Positions 31,483 to 38,157 of a DNA stretch of 64,000 nt are shown in pieces. The DNA is from Streptococcus oriscaviae (lineage in GTDB: Bacteria; Bacillota; Bacilli; Lactobacillales; Streptococcaceae), in NCBI RefSeq assembly GCF_018137985.1, contig NZ_CP073084.1, forward strand, positions 868,001 through 932,000. Reading direction: 5' to 3'. The notes under the pieces are model-generated. The model was not told the origin of the DNA, did not search any database, and saw only the letters and a list, made by a program, of their open reading frames with translations. Position 1 is the stretch's first letter, and each line of letters starts with the position of its first letter. A program made the position numbers and the translations under genes.

Positions 31483-32091
31483 TCACTTTTCATCCTTTAA
31501 AATGCCATAAATCATGAGATGAAGGACCTTTTGGAGGTCATTCTCATATTGGCTGGCCAGACTACTGGTTCCTTGAGACCCGCTGGCTGCCAGATAATAA
31601 CTCCGAAAGAGCTGTTGGATAAAGGTCAGATAGTTTAGGGCCTGTTCTTGGCTGATATGGTCCTTAAGGGTTGAATCAGCTAGTAATTTTTCTGAAACCT
31701 GGCGATTCAAGTCCTCAAAAACAGCCTTTTCTTGTGCCACTTCATCTGCAATTTCTGCCGGAGCTGTCAGCCATGCTTCAAAGAAGACATGGCTGTGGTG
31801 AGGAAAATCCTTAGAAAAGCGATTCCGCCGTTCCATATACTCCACCAAACTGGGAATGTCACCTGACTCCCCACGGATGATGGACACAGCCTTCTGAAAG
31901 CTCTCTCGGACGCAGGCCAGATAGAGCTCCGTCTTGCCAGAAAAGTTATGGTAAAGAATCCCCTTTGAAATCTTGTGATTCTTGCAGAGTTCATTGATGC
32001 CGAAGGCCTTATAGCCCTTTTGAGCAAACTCGATTAGGGCCGCTTCAATGATGCGCTCCTGAGTTAACTTGGTCTTCAACTCTTTTTTCAT
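31483..32091 (-). CDS. TetR-family regulator heading the membrane operon
   Basis: 202 residues from ATG at 32091 (MKKELKTKLTQERI). The N-terminal helix-turn-helix is typical: IIEAALIEFAQKGYKAFGI, NELCKNHKISKGILYHNF. The ligand domain is unassigned. A perfect 13-bp inverted repeat lies 24 bases upstream of the gene (32115-32142), pointing to autoregulation, and probably control of HdeD, Cls, the K+ channel and ClC by read-through. Confidence 0.85.
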   Translation of the reverse strand: MKKELKTKLTQERIIEAALIEFAQKGYKAFGINELCKNHKISKGILYHNFSGKTELYLACVRESFQKAVSIIRGESGDIPSLVEYMERRNRFSKDFPHHSHVFFEAWLTAPAEIADEVAQEKAVFEDLNRQVSEKLLADSTLKDHISQEQALNYLTFIQQLFRSYYLAASGSQGTSSLASQYENDLQKVLHLMIYGILKDEK

Positions 32092-32114
32092 CCTACTTCT
32101 CCTAAGCTTTTTTA

Positions 32115-32142
32115 ACATTATAGACCACTTGGTCTATAATGT
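32115..32142. promoter_or_regulatory. TetR operator, perfect inverted repeat
   Basis: ACATTATAGACCA, two bases, then its exact complement TGGTCTATAATGT. The GACCA/TGGTC core is typical of TetR-family operators. It contains a possible -10 (TATAAT) for the regulator on the minus strand. Confidence 0.8.
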
Positions 32143-32158
32143 CAACTCCTATGCACTA

Positions 32159-32190
32159 AAAAAAGACTGAATCCTTTATCAGTCTTTTCT
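32159..32190 (-). terminator. Terminator after the VOC gene
   Basis: AAAAGACTGA / TCAGTCTTTT stem with an 8-base loop and T-run on the minus strand. Confidence 0.8.
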
Positions 32191-32195
32191 TATCC

Positions 32196-32534
32196 CTAAA
32201 TCACTTCTTGCGCAAAGGAGATGGTATGGCCATCAGGATCCTCTATCTGACAGGTCAAGACGACCTCCCAATCCATAATGTCACTCGGCTCCAAACCTTT
32301 ATTGACAAGATCTTCTCGTACTTTGTTGATATCGTCTACACCCAGGATAAGGCTGGTTGGATTTCCTTCTTCTTGGGTCAGTTGCAGCCAGGCAGTCTCG
32401 GTCACCTGATACTCAGCTATCCCTTCCATGGGAATGCTATCTGACTCTCCCAGCCACCTTCTGTACCAGGCTAGGCTTGTTTCCACATCCTTGACAGGAA
32501 AGACGGTGATGAGGCTTGTAAACTGTGATTTCAT
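32196..32534 (-). CDS. VOC-superfamily (glyoxalase/bleomycin-resistance-like) protein
   Basis: 112 residues with the beta-alpha-beta-beta-beta pattern of a VOC module: TVFPVKDVETSLAWYRRWLG at the N-terminus and IEDPDGHTISFAQ at the C-terminus (metal/ligand positions). The substrate is not predictable. It follows the TfoX-like gene by 4 bases, so they are cotranscribed. Confidence 0.8.
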   Translation of the reverse strand: MKSQFTSLITVFPVKDVETSLAWYRRWLGESDSIPMEGIAEYQVTETAWLQLTQEEGNPTSLILGVDDINKVREDLVNKGLEPSDIMDWEVVLTCQIEDPDGHTISFAQEVI

Positions 32535-32538
32535 ATGA

Positions 32539-32889
32539 TTACTCCTTTATTAGTTCTAAATTATATCCAAGGGCTTGGGTCACCCAAAAAGACAGGTTCT
32601 CGCAGGCATTTTTATCCAGATCAATATAGCCTTGACAGGGCCTGCTCCTCATGATGGTAACAGAGACACCGGCTATTGGAAGAAGCGCATTTTGTCTCTT
32701 CTTACCAATACGAGCCATGACCAGAACCTCATCACGTCCGCTGGCACAAATGCACATCTTCCCACGCACCATAAATGCCAAACCGCCAAACATCTTTTTT
32801 TCAGCCACTTCATCTTCAAAGACTTCTGGAGGTAGTTGCCGCCTCAATTCCTCTCTAATCTGCTTTGCTGCTTCTTGATTATAAGCCAT
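32539..32889 (-). CDS. TfoX N-terminal-domain protein
   Basis: 116 residues from the second Met (ATG 32889): the AAGAAGGGG ribosome site abuts the first ATG (32895) and is correctly spaced only for the second. The TfoX/Sxy N-domain pattern is visible (EKKMFGGLAFMVRGKMCI, then a C-terminal helix with FWVTQALGY). Stand-alone TfoX-N proteins are widespread; this one lacks the C-terminal domain of the competence regulator, so a competence role should not be assumed. Confidence 0.75.
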   Translation of the reverse strand: MAYNQEAAKQIREELRRQLPPEVFEDEVAEKKMFGGLAFMVRGKMCICASGRDEVLVMARIGKKRQNALLPIAGVSVTIMRSRPCQGYIDLDKNACENLSFWVTQALGYNLELIKE

Positions 32890-33061
32890 AGCCATCCCCT
32901 TCTTTTATTTTTTGTCCAATTCCCAATTAGAATGGGCAATGGATTTAAGAGCCTATTGACGATGATGAAGTCGGTCACAATAACCCTTCATCCTTTCTGC
33001 TAATTCCAGTTTAGCATGATTATTCCAGAAAATCCTATCTTCAATTGCGGTTTTTAGAGGC

Positions 33062-33088
33062 AAAAAACCAGCCTTGAAGAGGCTAGTT
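33062..33088 (-). terminator. Terminator overlapping the end of the AraC gene
   Basis: AACTAGCCT / AGGCTGGTT stem (one wobble) with a 5-base loop and TTTTTT tail; the proximal arm includes the AraC stop codon at 33083-33085. Confidence 0.7.
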
Positions 33089-33886
33089 CTCACGAGTTTT
33101 TCCAAATGGAGAGTTTAATTTGTCCATCAAGCTCTGCTTTACCAAACGCGGTACATTCATGGTGATGGGTGGGTCACTTGCGATGGGGCGGCGCATGTTC
33201 AGTTCAAAATGAAGCTGGGTATCGCCAGAAAAGTGGAGCATATGGTCTGGACCCTGACGAAAATTTTCATCCAGGACATAGGTCTGTTTGAAGGACAAGT
33301 TCTCCAAGAGTTCGCAAGTCAGCAGATAGTAGCTGCCGTTTGGAACATTGTCAAAAACGCAGGTCAAGACTCGGCTCATGGCTGCCCCAACAATCGGATT
33401 TTCCTTGGGAATGCGAGACTTGAACAGGCCGACACAGCTGATATGGGGCTGATAATCATCTGGGTAAATCAGTTTAACAGACAAGCGATTATTGGTCACA
33501 ACTTGTTTTTCACGGTGAACCAGTACCTCTTTTTGGGTCAAAAAAGCCTGCAAAATTCGATAGGACAGGGTAGATTCTCTGATAAACTTTTTTGGGGCCA
33601 AGCCTGTATGGCGCTTAAAGGTTGCTGAAAATGTGGTCGGACTGGAGTAACCGTGATCTAGGGCGGTGTCTGTGATTTTCTGAGGGTTCAAAACCAGATG
33701 CTCAATACTGCCCTTGATTTTTAGGGCTTCCATGTACTCCTTAATGGAATAGCCCATCTCCTTCTTAAAGGTCCGCGACAGGTGATAGGGGCTGTAATGA
33801 AACTGCCTGGCCAAGTCTTCCAAACTGAGCCCATCATGGATATGCTGCTGGATGTAGACAGCCACTTCTTCCATCTTTTTCTGCAC
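33083..33886 (-). CDS. AraC-family regulator with GyrI-like effector domain
   Basis: 267 residues starting at GTG 33886, chosen because GGGAGGTGA lies 5 bases upstream; the open frame extends to 33967 only through the relic of another gene. Two AraC helix-turn-helix motifs (LSLEDLARQFHYSPYHLSRT and ITDTALDHGYSSPTTFSATF) fill residues ~10-100; the rest resembles the GyrI/BmrR ligand-binding domain. Such proteins (Rob/SoxS-like fusions) sense small molecules. Ligand and targets are unknown. Confidence 0.82.
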   Translation of the reverse strand: MQKKMEEVAVYIQQHIHDGLSLEDLARQFHYSPYHLSRTFKKEMGYSIKEYMEALKIKGSIEHLVLNPQKITDTALDHGYSSPTTFSATFKRHTGLAPKKFIRESTLSYRILQAFLTQKEVLVHREKQVVTNNRLSVKLIYPDDYQPHISCVGLFKSRIPKENPIVGAAMSRVLTCVFDNVPNGSYYLLTCELLENLSFKQTYVLDENFRQGPDHMLHFSGDTQLHFELNMRRPIASDPPITMNVPRLVKQSLMDKLNSPFGKTREN

Positions 33887-33905
33887 AGGGTCACCTCCCT
33901 TCGTT

Positions 33906-34094
33906 TCATCCCCTACTCCAACTGTCCTGGCCGCTTTTCTTTCTGCTGGGCGGAAAGTTTTGATCAAAGTCTTCGAGAGTTTCTTCTCTCCAACTCAGCT
34001 TTTTTGACTGCAGCTTTTAATCTTTCAGCTTCACTACCAGATTTTCAACCTCTCGGTACTCAGCTGACCTTTCCTTGCGAATTTCAATAGACAT
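33906..34094 (-). pseudogene. GNAT acetyltransferase remnant with internal deletion
   Basis: From ATG 34094, with a good AAGGAG site, the frame reads a GNAT-like N-terminus (MSIEIRKERSAEYREVENLV) and stops after 25 codons at 34017. A second frame below contains EETLEDFDQNFPP, which looks like the C-terminal end of the same YhbS-type family, ending at 33906. The middle ~120 residues are missing. This is a decayed gene; the assignment of both ends is by pattern and moderately sure. Confidence 0.5.
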
Positions 34095-34123
34095 GGAATG
34101 CTCCTTTTTCCCATTTTACCATA

Positions 34124-34879
34124 TTATGCCTGGCTCTGCTTTTTTCGAATGCTTCTGGACCCATGCCTGATAATCCACTGGCAGGCTGGACTGACGACCT
34201 TGTTTTTTGTCCAGGAATCAATAATATCCTTGAATTTGTCCATGTCTACTTTTGACAGGTCATTGAGATTGTTGGCGACACTTTTTTGGATGGATTTGTC
34301 CTCATCATCCTTGAGGCTGGTCAGAATCCAGACATAATCTTCAAAATAGTCCAGTGCAATGGTCGTCTTTTTTGCCCAAGGCAGGGCAATTCTCAGGCAC
34401 TCGCAGGCCAAACGCCTCACCTTATTGTCCTCATCTTGACACCAAATCTTGACTAGGGCCACCGTTTTTTCAGGATAGCGCAGCAGGAGCTGCCTCATCC
34501 CAAATTCACCTGTATGCCGCTTGGTCAGTTCCTTGAGAAAGGCCGTGCTGGCTTCAAAATCATCCAGCCCGTAAAGTTCCACATATTTACCAATGGGCCA
34601 AAGCCAGTAACCTTCCGTAAACATGCCGACACTGGTCTCCAACTCTGGACCTAAAATCTGCTCAAAAATGCCCAAACTTTCCCGATAGGACAGAGGAATA
34701 TGAGCCTTAAGTGCCTCCGCAATCAAGATCTGCCTAGGACTGAAGTCCAGACTTTCCAGCTGACCCATGACCGTCTTTTTAAAGACTACCTTATCAAAGT
34801 CTGGATAGGCTGAGGCAATTTTCCCAATCAAGTCATCCAAAAAGGCCTCATCATAATAATCTTTTAATTTTTTAGCCAT
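34124..34879 (-). CDS. DNA alkylation repair protein (AlkC/AlkD-like)
   Basis: 251 residues, all-helical, with HEAT-like repeats (VRRLACECLRIALPWA; SIQKSVANNLNDLSKVD; KNKVVSPACQWIIRHGSR). The pattern fits bacterial 3-methyladenine glycosylases of the AlkC/AlkD superfamily that recognise alkylated bases without base flipping. It overlaps the upstream TetR gene by 8 bases, so repair gene, TetR and VOC protein form one operon. Confidence 0.78.
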   Translation of the reverse strand: MAKKLKDYYDEAFLDDLIGKIASAYPDFDKVVFKKTVMGQLESLDFSPRQILIAEALKAHIPLSYRESLGIFEQILGPELETSVGMFTEGYWLWPIGKYVELYGLDDFEASTAFLKELTKRHTGEFGMRQLLLRYPEKTVALVKIWCQDEDNKVRRLACECLRIALPWAKKTTIALDYFEDYVWILTSLKDDEDKSIQKSVANNLNDLSKVDMDKFKDIIDSWTKNKVVSPACQWIIRHGSRSIRKKQSQA

Positions 34880-35453
34880 GCTTTTTGAACCCTTCTAATT
34901 GCCTTCTGATCAGGTCGTCCAAATCTAAACCGACAGCTTCCTGCTCCGCCAAATAAAGGGCCAGTTCATTTAGCCCGCCGGAAATAAGTGCCGTCATGGC
35001 CCGGCAGTCATAGCTTCGCAAGATTTCCTTTTCTTGTAAAAGCTCAATCTGCTGCTGCAAATGGTACTGGGAATTGGCTTCATCCATTTCACGCCAATCC
35101 TGCCAACCGATGACACTGGGGCCATCAAGCAGCAGAATCTGCTTGATATCAGACTTGCAGGCCTCTTTAACAAAGGTCACAGAGCCGATAAGCAACTGTT
35201 CCCACAAGTCGTCTGTTTTGTCTGCTTCCTCTGCTACCTTTTGGCCGATTTCTTCCTGGATCTGCAGGAGAACAGCCCTGAACAAATCTTTTTTGTTTTT
35301 ATAGTGATGGTAGAGGGCCCCTCTGGTCATGCCAATTTGGTCCACAATTTCTTCCAGAGACGTCTGATTGTAGCCTTTTTGGGCAAACAAGGTTCTGGAC
35401 ACCGCTATCAGCTGACCAATGGTCGCTTGACTGGCTTCCATTTTCTTATTCAT
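34872..35453 (-). CDS. TetR-family regulator
   Basis: 193 residues from ATG 35453 (MNKKMEASQATIGQLIAVS); helix-turn-helix TSLEEIVDQIGMTRGALYHHYKNK. The family resembles AcrR/NfxB-type repressors. It overlaps the VOC gene stop by 8 bases. Two operator copies upstream of the VOC gene (35876-35928) suggest this regulator represses its own operon. Confidence 0.85.
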   Translation of the reverse strand: MNKKMEASQATIGQLIAVSRTLFAQKGYNQTSLEEIVDQIGMTRGALYHHYKNKKDLFRAVLLQIQEEIGQKVAEEADKTDDLWEQLLIGSVTFVKEACKSDIKQILLLDGPSVIGWQDWREMDEANSQYHLQQQIELLQEKEILRSYDCRAMTALISGGLNELALYLAEQEAVGLDLDDLIRRQLEGFKKHG

Positions 35454-35859
35454 GGTAAAAAGCCTCCTGAAAATGCTCCTTGAAACTGTCAGATGGCTCA
35501 ATTTCTTGAATCACATCAACCAGCAGACCATCCATAGCCACGATAAAATGACGCTGGCCAAACTCCTCATCCCGCAAACTTAACACAATGGAATCCGGCC
35601 TGTCTTGCTGGATTCTCTCATGAATGTCAGTGATATCCTCCACTTCAACATTGACCAAAATGCCTTGGGCAGCCTGCCTAAACCCCTGCGGAATGGTTTC
35701 ATGGTCTGAAGCCAGAAAGGCGATTTCATGCTCTTTCAAGCGCAGGCTGACATACCAATCCGATACAAAGGTCTCTTCAAAACCAAAATAATCTATGAAA
35801 AAGGCCTGTAAATCAGCCACATTCTGAGTCATGATAACAGGGTATAGACTTTTTAACAT
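35446..35859 (-). CDS. VOC-superfamily protein
   Basis: 137 residues from ATG 35859, preceded by a strong GAGGAGGAA ribosome site. A VOC fold is suggested by VIMTQNVADLQAFFIDYFGF at the N-terminus, the two half-domains and VDVIQEIEPSD at the end. Substrate unknown. First gene of the VOC-TetR-alkylation repair operon. Confidence 0.8.
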   Translation of the reverse strand: MLKSLYPVIMTQNVADLQAFFIDYFGFEETFVSDWYVSLRLKEHEIAFLASDHETIPQGFRQAAQGILVNVEVEDITDIHERIQQDRPDSIVLSLRDEEFGQRHFIVAMDGLLVDVIQEIEPSDSFKEHFQEAFYHE

Positions 35860-35875
35860 CTTCTTCCTCCTCAAT

Positions 35876-35928
35876 ACATACATCCTGTATGTGTTTTCTT
35901 TATTTTAGCATACATTCTGTATGTATGC
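35876..35928. promoter_or_regulatory. Two tandem TetR-type operators
   Basis: Copy 1 at 35876-35892 is ACATACA-TCC-TGTATGT; copy 2 at 35908-35928 is GCATACAT-TCTGT-ATGTATGC. They share the core CATACATYCTGTATGT and are 32 bases apart, about three helical turns, directly upstream of the VOC-TetR operon. Confidence 0.75.
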
Positions 35929-35965
35929 AAATAACTTGCTAAAAAAGCTGAGAAAAATCCCAGCC

Positions 35966-36568
35966 CTAAGTATTCACACTCTTAAAACGCCTTCTGATTT
36001 TCTGGCTAAATTCCCTAAAGCGTCCTTTTTCCTCTGGCCAAATCTTGGTCACCCGGTCCACGGCAATGATAAAGACAATAACAGCTGTGTAATCCTTGGC
36101 ACTGGCAATCAGGCCGAGATTTTCTGCGATGATGAGCAAGAGGTAAAAGGCAAATAGGATGGTTCGCTTTGGCAAGGCCATCAGGCACTCAATACCCACC
36201 TTGTAGCCTAAATAGATTTGGTGATTGAGGCCGCTTGATTTTTCCAAACGCCTGTTAAGAAAGGCCCTTATCCGACCATAAAACCAGTCAGAGGTAAAAA
36301 TGAGTGATTGAACTGCAATGACAAGCCACTCCATATTGCTGGCATACTTTTCCTCAAGGCCCATCAGGCGGGCTGCCAAATAGGCCCAGGCCCCATTGTC
36401 CAAGCAAATATAGATAGACAAAAAAATAAAGGCCCCATTGTCCAAGCAAATATAGATAGACAAAAAAATAAAGGCCCCATTGTCCAAGCAAATATAGATA
36501 GACAAAAAAATAAAGGCCCCTGCAATCAGAATCAGGGGCAAGGCTTTGATGATTTTCAAGAACTGCAT
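35966..36568 (-). CDS. Membrane protein containing three tandem 14-residue repeats
   Basis: 200 residues from the second in-frame ATG (36568), which has GGAG 6 bases upstream; the first ATG at 36580 has no ribosome site. A hydrophobic N-terminus contains GAFIFLSIYICLDN three times in a row, then two or three further hydrophobic segments and a basic C-terminus. No family recognised. With one repeat it would be an ordinary small membrane protein of ~170 residues. Each repeat could extend or add a helix. Confidence 0.65.
   Translation of the reverse strand: MQFLKIIKALPLILIAGAFIFLSIYICLDNGAFIFLSIYICLDNGAFIFLSIYICLDNGAWAYLAARLMGLEEKYASNMEWLVIAVQSLIFTSDWFYGRIRAFLNRRLEKSSGLNHQIYLGYKVGIECLMALPKRTILFAFYLLLIIAENLGLIASAKDYTAVIVFIIAVDRVTKIWPEEKGRFREFSQKIRRRFKSVNT
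36389..36514. repeat. Three perfect 42-bp tandem repeats, in frame
   Basis: Copies at 36389-36430, 36431-36472 and 36473-36514 are identical, followed by a six-base partial copy (GGCCCC). Unit length 42 keeps frame, so copy number changes alter protein length by 14 residues. Confidence 0.97.
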
Positions 36569-36597
36569 TTCCTGCTCCATTTCATGTTTTCACCACT

Positions 36598-36626
36598 ATT
36601 ATAAGCTCTTTGAAAAGTCAAAGCAA
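36598..36626 (-). promoter_or_regulatory. Promoter of the repeat-containing membrane gene
   Basis: TTGCTT, 17 bases, TATAAT on the minus strand, about 30 bases before the start. Confidence 0.65.
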
Positions 36627-36657
36627 GATGACAGAAAGCAAACTATCTGTTTTTTTC

Positions 36658-36831
36658 CTATTTTCTGGAAAAATCCAAAACCATGACAAAGTCCTCCTGG
36701 TTTTCACGAAGGGTACGAAAACCAAGTTTATGGTAGAGAAAATAAGCGGGATTGGCTTTTGAGACTGATAGGGAGGCGCCTTTTACTCCTCTTCTTCTCA
36801 AGACAGCAAGGAGGGCCTCCTTTTTCTTCTT
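36658..36831 (-). pseudogene. C-terminal fragment of a GNAT acetyltransferase
   Basis: The minus-strand frame reads KEALLAVLRRRGVKGASLSV, then KANPAYFLYHKLGFRTLREN, ending FVMVLDFSRK and TAG. This is the acetyl-CoA-binding and C-terminal part of a GNAT enzyme without its N-terminal half or a start codon. It begins exactly where mcrC ends, so the mcrBC block has replaced the 5' part of the gene. Confidence 0.75.
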
Positions 36832-36834
36832 ATT

Positions 36835-38157
36835 TCACATTTCAAGCTGGATTCTTTCAAGGAATTGGGCTTCATTTGCCTGCATTGCAAGGACAAAGGC
36901 GTCAAAACTGGTCATTTGTTGCGGAATGGTCAAACCTAGCTTTTCAACAATAATCTTGTCTTCCCGCTTTTGTTTTTTCCCTTGCAAGAGTTCAAATTGC
37001 TGGCTATGCTGTTCAGTTATTGCATTTGGGAAAAGGTAAAATCCTAGTTTGGCATCAAACCGATACATGTAGGCAACCAGCTGCAGATAGTCTGTTCCCT
37101 TGATATTTCCAAATGGTTTGTACTTGGCATCCGCTACAATGGGCATTGGTGAGAAGGAAAGAAAGTCTGGATAGATGAGCCCATTCCCCTTGTTAAAGAG
37201 CGAATAGCCACCGCTTCTGTCTTTATTGCGCGGATGGAGAAACTGACTTCCCAAGAGCGTTGCCAAATACTCCTCCCAGAGCCAGGCCACATCAAAAAGC
37301 ATCCCGTGAATTTGCTCACTGCCAGATCCGAAATTCTGTTCTTGGCCCTTCAAAATCAGGAGGCAGAGCCTTTGTAAGGCAGCATACTCATGGAAATAAG
37401 CATGTCGAACAGGCGACTGGCGATTTTTAAAGATGATTTTTCTTCTATCAGACAAGTCATAGGAAGGCGTCACCTGTACGATAGAGTCAATATTTTTCCT
37501 AGTTTCCTGATTGGGGTTTAAGATTTGCTGGCTATTTTTCTGACTGACTTTTATCCATTCAATAGTGTGCCGAATCAGCTGCATAAGGTCATTTTCATAG
37601 GAAAATTCCCTAGTTGTGTAGGCGATTTTCCCGACAAAGGGCGTACTATATTTGATATGCCGAGCCACATCCAGAGTTCCCTTGACATTGGAATCGTGGT
37701 AGTGAAAACGCTGATACTCCTTGTAAAGTCCTTTTCGCAAGGCGGCCTGAAGGTATTTGGGAAAAAGATATAGCAGGAGTTGATAAAACTACTGGTCCGT
37801 CGAAAGCGAAGTATCTAAGTTGGTTAGATTGAGATGAAGAACCTTCTGCAACATATAATGCAGGAAATAATCTTCCTCATCATTCTGGGCAAAACGAGAA
37901 TGAATCCGCAAGCTTTCCCCCTTGAAACCCATAAAACCAACAATATTCCGCGTTCTGACCTTATCATTCACCGTTTCAAAGATTTTTCCTGACCAATCCA
38001 AATCAGGAATATCCTTCAAATCATTTGGAAAAAGGAAGAGTTGGTGCTTCTTGGTTAGATAATCCAGACTTTTGTCCAGCAAGTGTTCCGCTAATTCTGG
38101 GTATTTAGCCTGAAAATCTGCCTTTGAAATGTCCTGCTGATTATCCCTCATCCACAT
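36835..38157 (-). pseudogene. mcrC: McrC-like restriction subunit interrupted by an amber codon
   Basis: Two pieces of 122 and 301 residues lie in one frame, separated by a TAG at 37789-37791 and 15 further sense codons (FYQLLLYLFPKYLQ...). Read through, they make one protein of ~440 residues, the normal McrC length: an N-terminal module (RTRNIVGFMGFKGESLRIHS) and a C-terminal PD-(D/E)xK nuclease region (YPDFLSFS, IVADAKYKP). A CAG to TAG change is the simplest cause. It overlaps mcrB by 17 bases. Without suppression the nuclease domain is lost or made separately. Confidence 0.82.

Noticed and set aside
32539-32889. Competence regulator TfoX/Sxy
   Set aside because: Only the N-terminal domain is present and streptococcal competence does not use Sxy; kept as a TfoX-N domain protein only.
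36389-36514. Possible CRISPR array from repeated units
   Set aside because: The units are directly adjacent with no spacers and code in frame within a protein; this is a minisatellite.
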